The position numbers were made by a program, and so were the translations under genes. From positions 186,001 to 250,000 of the forward strand of contig NZ_JASEEQ010000006.1 in the NCBI RefSeq assembly GCF_030019515.1: a stretch of 64,000 nucleotides of DNA, read 5' to 3'. Origin of the DNA: Nocardioides sp. (GTDB lineage Bacteria > Actinomycetota > Actinomycetes > Propionibacteriales > Nocardioidaceae). How positions within the stretch are numbered: the first letter of the stretch is position 1; every line of letters begins with the position of its first letter. The notes beneath the pieces were generated by a model. It made no database searches. It saw only the letters and a list, made by a program, of their open reading frames with translations, and was not told the DNA's origin. This document shows, piece by piece, positions 8,857 to 16,987 of the stretch.

Positions 8857-9459
8857 GTGTCGACTTCGCCGCACTCCACCTGGCCCGGACTGGCCGACAG
8901 CGCCCACTCCGAGTGGTACGTCGGGCGCTTCCGGGCGATGGCCGCCAGCGGCCAGGACCTCCAGGGCGAGTCCCGCCTGGCCGACGTGCTGGCGCCCCGC
9001 GGCGCCCGGCTGCTGGACGCCGGCTGCGGCCCTGGCCGGCACGGCGGACACCTGGCCCAGCTCGGTCACGACGTGGTCGGCGTCGACATCGACCCGACGC
9101 TGATCGAGGCGGCGCGCGAGGACTACCCGGGTGTGGCCTGGCTGGTGGCCGACCTGGCCACCCTCGACCTGCCGGCCGCGGGGGAGTCCGAGCCCTTCGA
9201 CGGCGCGCTGATCGCCGGGAACGTCATGGACTTCGTGACCGAGGACCACCGGCCGGCCGTGATCGAGCGGGTCGCGGCGCACCTCCGGACCGACGGGTTC
9301 CTCGTCGTCGGGTGTCGCACCGGCACCGGCTTCACCCCGGCCGACCTGGACGCGACGCTGCCCGGCGCCGGGCTGCGGCTCGAGCAGCGGTTCGCCACCT
9401 GGGACCTGCGCCCGTGGCACGACGACTCGTCGTTCTGCGTGAGCGTCCTGCGCCGCTGA
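8857..9459 (+). CDS. Class I SAM-dependent methyltransferase
   Basis: 200 residues with a complete SAM-binding core: motif I LLDAGCGPGRHGGHLA near residue 48, the acidic end of strand 2 (GVDIDPTLI), and VADLATLDL. Substrate unknown. It converges on another methyltransferase gene; the two stop codons lie inside one perfect 22-bp palindrome. Confidence 0.85.
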   Translation: MSTSPHSTWPGLADSAHSEWYVGRFRAMAASGQDLQGESRLADVLAPRGARLLDAGCGPGRHGGHLAQLGHDVVGVDIDPTLIEAAREDYPGVAWLVADLATLDLPAAGESEPFDGALIAGNVMDFVTEDHRPAVIERVAAHLRTDGFLVVGCRTGTGFTPADLDATLPGAGLRLEQRFATWDLRPWHDDSSFCVSVLRR

Positions 9460-9472
9460 CCGGTCAGCGGCG
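9451..9472. terminator. Perfect 22-bp palindrome across two convergent stops
   Basis: CGCCGCTGACC followed immediately by its reverse complement. It holds the TGA of the plus-strand methyltransferase and the TGA of the minus-strand one, so both proteins end in Arg-Arg. It could act as a bidirectional terminator or pause element; there is no U-tract. Confidence 0.45.
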
Positions 9473-10030
9473 GGTGGCGATGAGGGCGGAGGCGTCGGGG
9501 GCGACCATCACCTCGACGGCCGTGAAGCGCTCGTCGGTCAGCCACTGCTCGCGCAGGGTGTCGACCCGCCCGTAGGCGATCGGCGGCCACATCTCGCATG
9601 GCGTGAAGTCGTCGAGCACGACGATCCCGCCCGGCTCGACCAGGTCCGCGACGGAGTCGACGCCCACCTCGGTCGGCTCGCCGGAGTCGAGGAACAGCAG
9701 CGAGAACGGGCCCTTGTCCAGGAGCGTCGACCAGTCGGCGGAGAGCACCTCGACCTGCGGGTCGTCGACGAAGATCTCGGCCGCGGCGTCGGCGAGCTTC
9801 GCGTCCAGCTCGGCGGTGACGATCCGGGCATCGCCGCGCACACCCGAGCGCAGCCACGCCGTACCGACCCCGCAGCCGGTGCCGAACTCCGCCATCACGC
9901 CGTCGCGGGTGGCGGCCAGCGCGGCCAGCAGCCGGCCGGTCTCGTTGCGGCAGAACGACGCGTAGCCCGCCTTGCGGGAGACGTCGAACGCGCGGGACAC
10001 CACGTCGGGGAGGTCGGGCGGGGCGCTCAT
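9464..10030 (-). CDS. O-methyltransferase-like SAM-dependent methyltransferase
   Basis: 188 residues. AEFGTGCGVGTAWL is the SAM-binding motif I, IVTAELDAKLADAA the second strand, and FSLLFLDSGEPTEVG plus IVVLDDFTP fit the catechol-O-methyltransferase-like layout. Substrate unknown. The upstream side faces the long leuB leader region, so its promoter must lie within 10031-10130. Confidence 0.8.
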   Translation of the reverse strand: MSAPPDLPDVVSRAFDVSRKAGYASFCRNETGRLLAALAATRDGVMAEFGTGCGVGTAWLRSGVRGDARIVTAELDAKLADAAAEIFVDDPQVEVLSADWSTLLDKGPFSLLFLDSGEPTEVGVDSVADLVEPGGIVVLDDFTPCEMWPPIAYGRVDTLREQWLTDERFTAVEVMVAPDASALIATRR

Positions 10031-10128
10031 GGGGGGAGTCTTTCATTGCGGGACCGTTGTCTCGCATGTCGAACACTCTGTGGAATGTCGAGACCAGTGG
10101 TGGCGGCGTGCTCTACGGTGGTCGCACC

Positions 10129-10176
10129 ATGCGGAGCGTCTTCGTACTTATTGAGCGCCGCGGCGAGGCTTCTTAA
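10129..10176 (+). CDS. Leader peptide with branched-chain amino-acid codons (leuB attenuator)
   Basis: A 15-codon ORF, MRSVFVLIERRGEAS. Codons 4-8 read Val-Phe-Val-Leu-Ile, and three of them (GTA, CTT, ATT) are rare in such GC-rich DNA, as expected of sensor codons. GGTGG sits upstream at a plausible Shine-Dalgarno distance and TACGGT could be a -10. Codons 10-13 form the left arm of a perfect 11-bp stem, and the stop lies in its loop, so ribosome stalling on the sensor codons would affect folding. The first downstream biosynthetic gene is leuB. Leader-peptide attenuation of branched-chain amino-acid genes is well known; its operation here is inferred. Confidence 0.65.
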   Translation: MRSVFVLIERRGEAS

Positions 10177-10196
10177 GAGAGGCCACCTCGCCGCGG
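10158..10196 (+). promoter_or_regulatory. Leader hairpin, 11-bp perfect stem
   Basis: CCGCGGCGAGG (10158-10168) pairs perfectly with 10186-10196 across a 17-nt loop that contains the leader peptide's TAA. No U-tract follows, so it may be a pause or U-less termination hairpin. Two further hairpins lie downstream in the same leader. Confidence 0.6.
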
Positions 10197-10211
10197 AGTT
10201 CGGCGTTGCAC

Positions 10212-10321
10212 GGTCTCTCGATACATCTGAGTCGAAGATGTCTCCGCGCGAGACCCGCCCCAGCAGTACGGCGTGATCCGCATTCTGATGGTTCTCCCTC
10301 CGGCTCGTGCGACCCACGAGC
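10212..10321 (+). promoter_or_regulatory. Two further leader hairpins upstream of leuB
   Basis: First, 10212-10255: GGTCTC pairs with GAGACC, with an inner ACATCT / AGATGT stem around a 7-nt loop. Second, 10303-10321: GCTCGTG pairs with CACGAGC around a 5-nt loop. Apart from these structures and the leader peptide, 10031-10428 shows no convincing gene. Confidence 0.45.
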
Positions 10322-10428
10322 GGACCGCGCGTCTGGCGCCGGGCCATCTTCGTCTCAGGTGTATCGGGACCGCACGGCACCCATCCACCCCGTTCACCTG
10401 GAACGAACCCACGAGAGAGAACAGACCG

Positions 10429-10566
10429 ATGTACGACATGTACCCCGACTGGGGTCCCGCCAGCCACCACCCCGACAACCCGCGCAGCCACGAGAACATC
10501 ACCGCGGCCCTCCAGGCCTCGCTCGACCTGCGGGACAACGGCGGCGAGCGCCCCGACGACAACTAG
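10429..10566 (+). CDS. Small hypothetical protein (45 aa) upstream of leuB
   Basis: [20 protein letters not shown] begins this 45-residue, hydrophilic, Asp/Asn/Pro-rich protein; it ends in [11 protein letters not shown] 10429 follows a GAGAGA purine tract, and leuB starts 10 nt after its stop, so the two are probably cotranscribed. No domain recognised. The frame is open further upstream to 10273, but that part looks non-coding. It could be a real small protein or a second regulatory ORF in the leuB leader. Confidence 0.5.
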   Translation: MYDMYPDWGPASHHPDNPRSHENITAALQASLDLRDNGGERPDDN

Positions 10567-10576
10567 CCTCGGGCGC

Positions 10577-11665
10577 ATGACCACCACCCACACTGGAACG
10601 TCCGGCTCCCTGCGCCTCGCGGTCATCCCCGGCGACGGCATCGGGCCGGAGGTGACCGCCGAGGCCCTCAAGGTGCTCGAGATCGCCTCCCCGGCCGGCG
10701 TGAAGTTCGAGCAGACGCGGTACGACCTCGGCGCCGAGCGCTACCTCGCGACCGGCGAGGTGCTGCCCGACTCCGTGCTCGAGGAGATCCGCGAGCACGA
10801 CGCGATCCTGCTCGGCGCGGTCGGTGGCAAGCCGAACGACCCGAAGCTCCCGCCCGGCATCCTCGAGCGTGGGCTGCTGCTGCGGCTGCGCTTCGAGCTC
10901 GACCACTACGTCAACCTGCGGCCGTCCCGGATCTTCCCGGGCGTCGCGTCGCCGCTCCGCCCCGAGATCTCAGGGCAGCCGGGGGACGTCGACTTCGTGG
11001 TGGTCCGCGAGGGCACCGAGGGCCCGTACACGGGCAACGGCGGCGCCCTGCGCGTCGGCACCCCGCACGAGATCGCCACCGAGGTATCGGTGAACACCGC
11101 CTTCGGCGTGGAGCGCGTCGTCCGCGACGCGTTCGCCCGCGCCCAGCGTCGGTCGCGGAAGAAGCTCACCCTGGTCCACAAGACCAACGTCCTCGTCAAC
11201 GCCGGCGCGGTGTGGTGGCGGTTGACCCAGCAGGTCGCGGCGGAGTACCCCGACGTCACCGTCGACTACATGCACATCGACGCGGCGATGATCTTCATGA
11301 CGACCGACCCCGCGCGCTTCGACGTGATCGTCACCGACAACCTCTTCGGCGACATCATCACCGACCTCGCCGCCGCGATCACCGGCGGCATCGGCCTGGC
11401 GGCCTCCGGCAACGTCAACCCCGACCGGACCACGCCGTCCATGTTCGAGCCGGTGCACGGCTCGGCGCCCGACATCGCGGGCCAGCAGAAGGCCGACCCC
11501 ACCGCCGCGATCCTCTCCGCGTCCCTGCTGCTCGACCACCTCGGGCACGCCGACGCCGCCGCGGCCATCGAGACCGCGGTCATCGCCGACCTCGCCGCGC
11601 GCGAGCCGGGCGCGGCTCGCCGTACCGCCGAGGTCGGCGACGCCATCGCGGGCCGCGTTTCGTAG
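10577..11665 (+). CDS. leuB: 3-isopropylmalate dehydrogenase
   Basis: 362 residues from ATG 10577. Oxidative decarboxylation of 3-isopropylmalate to 2-oxoisocaproate in leucine biosynthesis, in the cytoplasm. The NAD-dependent beta-decarboxylating dehydrogenase motifs are all present: [41 protein letters not shown], the lysine in HKTNVL, and [20 protein letters not shown] followed by [13 protein letters not shown]. Length is normal. The leader peptide with Val/Leu/Ile codons upstream suggests attenuation by branched-chain amino-acid supply. ilvE follows in the same direction. Confidence 0.96.
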   Translation: MTTTHTGTSGSLRLAVIPGDGIGPEVTAEALKVLEIASPAGVKFEQTRYDLGAERYLATGEVLPDSVLEEIREHDAILLGAVGGKPNDPKLPPGILERGLLLRLRFELDHYVNLRPSRIFPGVASPLRPEISGQPGDVDFVVVREGTEGPYTGNGGALRVGTPHEIATEVSVNTAFGVERVVRDAFARAQRRSRKKLTLVHKTNVLVNAGAVWWRLTQQVAAEYPDVTVDYMHIDAAMIFMTTDPARFDVIVTDNLFGDIITDLAAAITGGIGLAASGNVNPDRTTPSMFEPVHGSAPDIAGQQKADPTAAILSASLLLDHLGHADAAAAIETAVIADLAAREPGAARRTAEVGDAIAGRVS

Positions 11666-11688
11666 GAAGACCTACTAAGTTGTCCCCC

Positions 11689-12762
11689 ATGGAGATCAGT
11701 ACCACCCCGTCGAGCGCCGCGGTCTCCGACGAGCGCCTCGCCGAGATCCTCGCCAGCCCCGGCTTCGGCCTGCACTTCACCGACCACATGCTCACGGTCG
11801 AGTGGACCCCGGACGCCGGCTGGCATGCCGGGCGGATCGAGCCGTACGGGCCGCTCACGCTCGACCCCGCGACCGCGGTCCTGCACTACGCGCAGGAGAT
11901 CTTCGAGGGCATGAAGGCCTACCGCCACGCGGACGGGTCGATCTGGTCGTTCCGGCCCGAGGAGAACGCCGCACGGATGGTGCGCTCGAGCCGACGGCTC
12001 GCGCTGCCCGAGCTCGACGTCGCCGACTACATCCAGGCCGTCGATGCACTCGTCACCGCCGACCAGCGCTGGGTCCCCGACCCGGCGGGGGAGAAGAGCC
12101 TCTACCTGCGCCCGTTCATGTTCGCCTCCGAGGCGTTCCTGGGCGTGCGCCCGGCCCAGCACGTCACGTTCATGGTGATCGCGAGCCCGGCCGGCGCCTA
12201 CTTCAAGGGCGGCATCAAGCCGGTCACACTGTGGCTGACCGAGGGGTACACCCGCGCCGGGCGCGGCGGCATGGGCGCGGCGAAGACCGGCGGCAACTAC
12301 GCCAGCTCGCTGGTCGCCCAGCAGCAGGCCAGCGCCCAGGGCTGCGACCAGGTCGTGTTCCTCGACGCCCAGGAGGGGCGGTACGTCGAGGAGCTCGGCG
12401 GCATGAACCTGTACTTCGTCCACGACGACGGCACCATCGTCACCCCCGAGACCGGCACCATCCTCGAGGGGATCACCCGCTCCAGCATCATCGAGCTGGC
12501 CGGCAAGCTCGGCCACCAGGTCGAGGAGCGCAGGTTCTCCATCGACGAGTGGCGCGACGGCGTCCGCAGCGGCCGGATCGTGGAGATCTTCGCCTGCGGC
12601 ACCGCCGCCGTGGTCACCCCGGTGGGCGCGCTGAAGTGGGACGGGGGAGAGGTGCCGGCCCCCGCGAGCACCGACCTCACGATGCGGGTCCGGCAGGCCC
12701 TGGTCGACATCCAGTACGGCCGCGCCGAGGACACGTTCGGCTGGATGCACCGCATCGTCTGA
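11689..12762 (+). CDS. ilvE: Branched-chain amino-acid aminotransferase
   Basis: 357 residues, fold-type IV PLP enzyme. It performs the last step of Leu, Ile and Val synthesis (2-oxo acid to amino acid, with glutamate). Motifs include YAQEIFEGMKAYRH, LYLRPFMFA, the PLP-lysine region GGMGAAKTGGNYASSL, EELGGMNLYFV and FACGTAAVVTPVG. Start ATG 11689, 23 nt after leuB, with only a 5-bp hairpin (GTAGG-AAGA-CCTAC) between, so an operon is likely. Confidence 0.96.
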   Translation: MEISTTPSSAAVSDERLAEILASPGFGLHFTDHMLTVEWTPDAGWHAGRIEPYGPLTLDPATAVLHYAQEIFEGMKAYRHADGSIWSFRPEENAARMVRSSRRLALPELDVADYIQAVDALVTADQRWVPDPAGEKSLYLRPFMFASEAFLGVRPAQHVTFMVIASPAGAYFKGGIKPVTLWLTEGYTRAGRGGMGAAKTGGNYASSLVAQQQASAQGCDQVVFLDAQEGRYVEELGGMNLYFVHDDGTIVTPETGTILEGITRSSIIELAGKLGHQVEERRFSIDEWRDGVRSGRIVEIFACGTAAVVTPVGALKWDGGEVPAPASTDLTMRVRQALVDIQYGRAEDTFGWMHRIV

Positions 12763-12802
12763 AGGTCGGTACCCACCGGCCGCCCCCGCCACGACCCGAA
12801 GA

Positions 12803-12821
12803 GTAGGTGAGGCTACCCTAA
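12803..12821 (+). promoter_or_regulatory. DtxR/IdeR-type iron box upstream of the siderophore transporter
   Basis: GTAGGTGAGGCTACCCTAA matches the classical 19-bp DtxR/IdeR operator (TTAGGTTAGGCTAACCTAA) at 16 positions. It lies 4 nt before the GTG of the first permease gene, so it probably overlaps the promoter or start of a near-leaderless transcript. Iron-dependent repression is inferred. Confidence 0.75.
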
Positions 12822-12825
12822 TTAG

Positions 12826-13887
12826 GTGGCCTCGACCCTGCGCGCGCCGGCGCCGACCCGCGCGACGCGGGTCGGGCCGCCGACGGCATCCGCCGACAGG
12901 GGAGTGGTGGCCGCGCTGGTGATCCTCGGCGTCCTGGCGCTCGCGCTGCTCGCGAGCCTGATGTGGGGCGCCCGGGACATCGCGGTGGGCCAGGTCTGGG
13001 CGGCGCTGGTCGACCCGGTCGCCGGCGACCATGACCACCTCGTCGTCCGCGATCTGCGGGTGCCGCGGACCCTGATCGGCCTGGTCGCCGGAGCGGCGCT
13101 CGGTGCCGCAGGAGCGCTCATGCAGGGCGTGACCCGCAACCCGATCGCCGACCCGGGCCTGCTCGGCATCAACTCCGGCGCGTCGCTCGCGGTCCTCGCT
13201 GCGATCTCCGGCCTCGGCGTCACGTCGGTGTCCGGCTACGTCTGGTTCGCCTTCGCCGGGGCCGCGGTCGCCGCCCTCGTCGTGTACGGCGCGGCCGCGC
13301 TCGGCTGGGAGGGCGTGACGCCGGTCAAGCTGGCGCTGATCGGCGCCGCGTTCACCGCCACCGCCACCTCGATCATCACCGTGGTGCTGCTGACCGACCG
13401 GCAGACGCTCGACGACTACCGGTTCTGGCAGGTGGGCTCGCTGGCCAACCGGCCACTGACCGTGCTCGCCGGCGTGCTGCCGTTCGTGGTCGTCGGGCTG
13501 CTGCTGGCACTGGCCTCCGGGCGGGTCCTCAACGCGCTGGCGCTCGGCGACGACGTGGCGCGCGGGCTCGGTCAGGACGTCACCCGGGGCCGGCTCCTGG
13601 TCGTCGCTGCGGTCGTCCTGCTGTGCGGGTCGGCGGTCTCGATGGTCGGCCCGATCGCGTTCGTCGGCCTGGCCGTGCCCCATCTCGCCCGGGCGCTCGT
13701 CGGACCGGACTACCGCTGGATCGTCGTGCTCTCGATGCTGCTGGGCCCGGTCCTCCTGCTGGTGGCGGACATCGCCGGCCGCCTCGTCGCGCGCCCCGGC
13801 GAGGTCGAGGCGGGTCTCGTCGTCGCAGTGATCGGCGCGCCGGTGCTGATCGCGATCGTGCGGCGGTCGCGGGGGATCGCCGCGTGA
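12826..13887 (+). CDS. Iron-siderophore ABC transporter permease, FecCD family (1)
   Basis: 353 residues with about nine hydrophobic helices. Family motifs: VRDLRVPRTLIGLVAGAALG, GALMQGVTRNPIADPGLLGI and GPIAFVGLAVPHLAR, the last being the coupling region to the ATPase. It forms the inner-membrane channel with the next gene. The GTG start follows an iron box. It overlaps the second permease by a GTGA. Confidence 0.93.
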   Translation: MASTLRAPAPTRATRVGPPTASADRGVVAALVILGVLALALLASLMWGARDIAVGQVWAALVDPVAGDHDHLVVRDLRVPRTLIGLVAGAALGAAGALMQGVTRNPIADPGLLGINSGASLAVLAAISGLGVTSVSGYVWFAFAGAAVAALVVYGAAALGWEGVTPVKLALIGAAFTATATSIITVVLLTDRQTLDDYRFWQVGSLANRPLTVLAGVLPFVVVGLLLALASGRVLNALALGDDVARGLGQDVTRGRLLVVAAVVLLCGSAVSMVGPIAFVGLAVPHLARALVGPDYRWIVVLSMLLGPVLLLVADIAGRLVARPGEVEAGLVVAVIGAPVLIAIVRRSRGIAA

Positions 13888-14932
13888 GCGCCCTCGAGGT
13901 CGCCGTCGCCACAGCCGCCGCCGGGCTGCGTCGCTCGCGGCGGCGCCGGCACGCCCGGCGTACGACGGTGCTCGCACTCCTGACGGCCGGGGTCGCCGTG
14001 CTCGCGACGAGCGCGCTGATGCTGGGGGAGTTCCGGCTCTCGGCAGGTCAGGTGGCCGGGGCCCTGGTCGGCGCCGACGACCCCCCGGCGCACTTCGTCG
14101 TCGTCGACCTGCGGCTGCCCCGCCTCCTGCTCGGCATCCTCGTCGGGGCGGCCTTCGGCCTGGCCGGCGCGCTGTTCCAGTCGGTGCTGCGCAACCCGCT
14201 CGCGAGCCCCGACGTCATCGGCATCTCCCAGGGCGCCAGCGCCGGTGCCGTCGCCGCGCTGCTCCTCGGCGGCCTGACCGGGGCCGCGGTCTCAGGGGCC
14301 GCCCTCGCCGGCGGCGCCCTGGTCGGACTGCTGCTGTACGCCGTGGCCTGGCGCGGCGGGATGGCCGGACACCGCTTCGTGCTCGCCGGCATCGGCGTCG
14401 CCTACGTCTGCACGTCGGTCGTCGGCTACCTGCTCACCCGCAGCGAGGTGCAGCAGGCCCAGGTCGCGCTGCTCTGGATGACCGGCAGCCTGGCCCAGGC
14501 CGACTGGTCGACGGTGCAGCTGCTCGCGGCCACCCTGGCGGTGCTGGTGCCGGTCGTGGCGCTGCTCGCCCGGGGTCTCGGCCTGCTGCTGCTCGGCGAC
14601 GACCTGGCCGCCGGCCTCGGGCTGCGCCCCGAGCTCGTGCGGGCCGGCGTCCTGGCCACCGGCATCGCCCTGGCATGCGCAGCCACCGCCGCCGCGGGCC
14701 CGGTGGCGTTCGTGGCGTTCGTCGCGGCGCCGGTCGCGCGGCGGCTGCTGGGCGACGGCAGGCTGGCGCTGGTCGAGTCGGCGCTCATGGGCGTGGTCAT
14801 GGTCGTCGGCGCCGACGTCGTCGCCCAGCACCTGCTGCCCGCCGACCTGTCGGTGCCGGCCGGGGTGGTCACCGGGGCCGTGGGCGGGCCCTACCTGATC
14901 TGGCTGATGGCCACCGGAGGGAGACGGACGAC

Positions 14933-14936
<4 letters not shown>
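13884..14936 (+). CDS. Iron-siderophore ABC transporter permease, FecCD family (2)
   Basis: 350 residues from the GTG overlapping the previous stop. It has an Arg-rich cytoplasmic N terminus (LRRSRRRRHARR), then multiple membrane helices and LRLPRLLLGILVGAAFGLAG, FQSVLRNPLASPDVIGISQGAS and GPVAFVAFVAAPVAR. It is the partner subunit of the preceding permease. The stop overlaps the ATPase start (ATGA). Confidence 0.93.
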
Positions 14937-15778
<842 letters not shown>

Positions 15779-15781
<3 letters not shown>

Positions 15782-15797
15782 GGTTAGCCTTACCTAA
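15779..15797 (+). promoter_or_regulatory. Second DtxR/IdeR-type iron box
   Basis: TAAGGTTAGCCTTACCTAA matches the consensus 19-mer at 16 positions and is itself nearly palindromic. It overlaps the ATPase stop codon and lies 40 nt upstream of the binding-protein gene, giving that gene its own iron-controlled promoter. Confidence 0.78.
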
Positions 15798-15837
15798 TAA
15801 CGATCGCATCTGCGGTCCCGCACCCTGAGGAGTGGAC

Positions 15838-16914
15838 GTGTCGTCCCTTCGCCGCCCCCCATCCCGACTGGCCCTGTCCCGACTGGCCCTGTCCCGACTG
15901 GCCTTGTCCCGACTGGCCTTCCCGCTGGCCGCATCCCTGATCGCCCTGTCCCTCACCGCCTGCGGCTCCGGGGACTCCGACGGCGACGCCACCGCCGAGG
16001 AGACGACCAGCGAGGAGGCCTTCGAGCCGGTCACCATCGAGCACGCCTTCGGCAGCACCGAGATCGAGGAGAGGCCCGAGCGGGTGGCGACCTGGGGCTG
16101 GGGCAGCCCGGACGCCGTCCTCGCGCTCGGCATCGTGCCGGTGGCGATGGAGGCGCTGACCTACGGCGCGAACGACGAGGGCTTCATGCCCTGGCAGGCC
16201 GAGGCCTTCGACGAGCTCGGCGACACGCCCACGGCGCTGACGCCGGGGGAGGCGCCGCCGTTCGAGGAGATCGCCGCGGCAGCGCCCGACGTGATCCTGG
16301 CCAACTACTCCGGCATCACCGAGGCCGACTACGAGAAGCTCTCGAAGATCGCGCCGACCATCGCCTACCCCGACCAGCCCTGGTCGACGCCGTGGCGCGA
16401 CGTCATCACCACGGTGGGCGAGGTGCTCGGCGAGTCCGACGAGGCCGAGCAGGTGCTCGCGGGCATCGACGCGGAGGTCGCCGAGGCGGCCGCGGCCCAC
16501 CCGGAGTTCGAAGGTAGGACGATCGCGGCCGTCGCCATCGACCCGAGCGCGTTCTACGTCTACCGCGGCGCCGACCCGCGGGTGCAGTTCCTCGAGGACC
16601 TCGGCTTCACCCTCGCCCCCAGCGTCGACGAGCTCGACACCGAGGAGAGCACGTTCTACTACACGCTCAGCACCGAGAACGTCGACCGGCTGACCTCCGA
16701 CGTGCTGCTCTCCTACGCGGCCGACCAGGCGCGGGCCGACGAGATCGCCGCGGACCCGACGTACCGGACCATGGAGCAGTTCGCCGACGGCCGGGTCGCC
16801 AGCGTGGTCGGGGAGGACATCGTCTCCTCGGTCTCGCCGCCCACCGCACTGTCGTTGGCCTACAGCCTCGACACCTTCGTCGACGCGCTCGCCGAGGCCG
16901 TGCCCGCGTCCTGA
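15838..16914 (+). CDS. Iron-siderophore ABC transporter substrate-binding lipoprotein
   Basis: 358 residues from GTG 15838, chosen because CTGAGGAG lies at proper spacing; GTG 15832 is inside that site. The signal sequence ends in a lipobox LTAC (Cys about residue 42). The mature part is a class III binding protein: FGSTEIEERPERVATWGWG, ALGIVPVAM, PFEEIAAAAPDVILANYSGI and a C-terminal DTFVDAL. The n-region contains a four-times repeated Arg-Leu-Ala-Leu-Ser-type pentapeptide made by a 15-bp tandem repeat. It delivers ferric siderophore to the upstream permeases. Confidence 0.92.
   Translation: MSSLRRPPSRLALSRLALSRLALSRLAFPLAASLIALSLTACGSGDSDGDATAEETTSEEAFEPVTIEHAFGSTEIEERPERVATWGWGSPDAVLALGIVPVAMEALTYGANDEGFMPWQAEAFDELGDTPTALTPGEAPPFEEIAAAAPDVILANYSGITEADYEKLSKIAPTIAYPDQPWSTPWRDVITTVGEVLGESDEAEQVLAGIDAEVAEAAAAHPEFEGRTIAAVAIDPSAFYVYRGADPRVQFLEDLGFTLAPSVDELDTEESTFYYTLSTENVDRLTSDVLLSYAADQARADEIAADPTYRTMEQFADGRVASVVGEDIVSSVSPPTALSLAYSLDTFVDALAEAVPAS
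15863..15922 (+). repeat. 15-bp tandem repeat, four copies, in the signal-peptide coding region
   Basis: Unit CCCGACTGGCCCTGT at 15863, 15878, 15893 (one change) and 15908 (last bases diverged). In frame, so each copy adds one pentapeptide to the signal peptide. Gain or loss of copies would keep the reading frame. Confidence 0.9.
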
Positions 16915-16931
16915 CGCGGCGCCGACCGGCG

Positions 16932-16966
16932 CGACCCTCCGCCCGAGCCTCGCGGGCGGAGGGTCG
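16932..16966 (+). terminator. Terminator hairpin after the siderophore locus
   Basis: A 14-bp perfect stem (CGACCCTCCGCCCG with its complement) around a 7-nt loop. There is little U-tract, which is common in actinobacteria. Confidence 0.7.
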
Positions 16967-16987
16967 CCGCGCTTGTAACCTCGGGAC

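Noticed and set aside
10027..10671. A 214-codon minus-strand frame over the leuB leader
   Set aside because: It crosses the structured leader and the small plus-strand ORF, has no domain, and its composition is not protein-like.
11266..13977. A 903-codon open frame on the minus strand opposite leuB, ilvE and a permease gene
   Set aside because: Same reason: codon-position GC bias keeps the antisense frame open; the sense genes are unambiguous.
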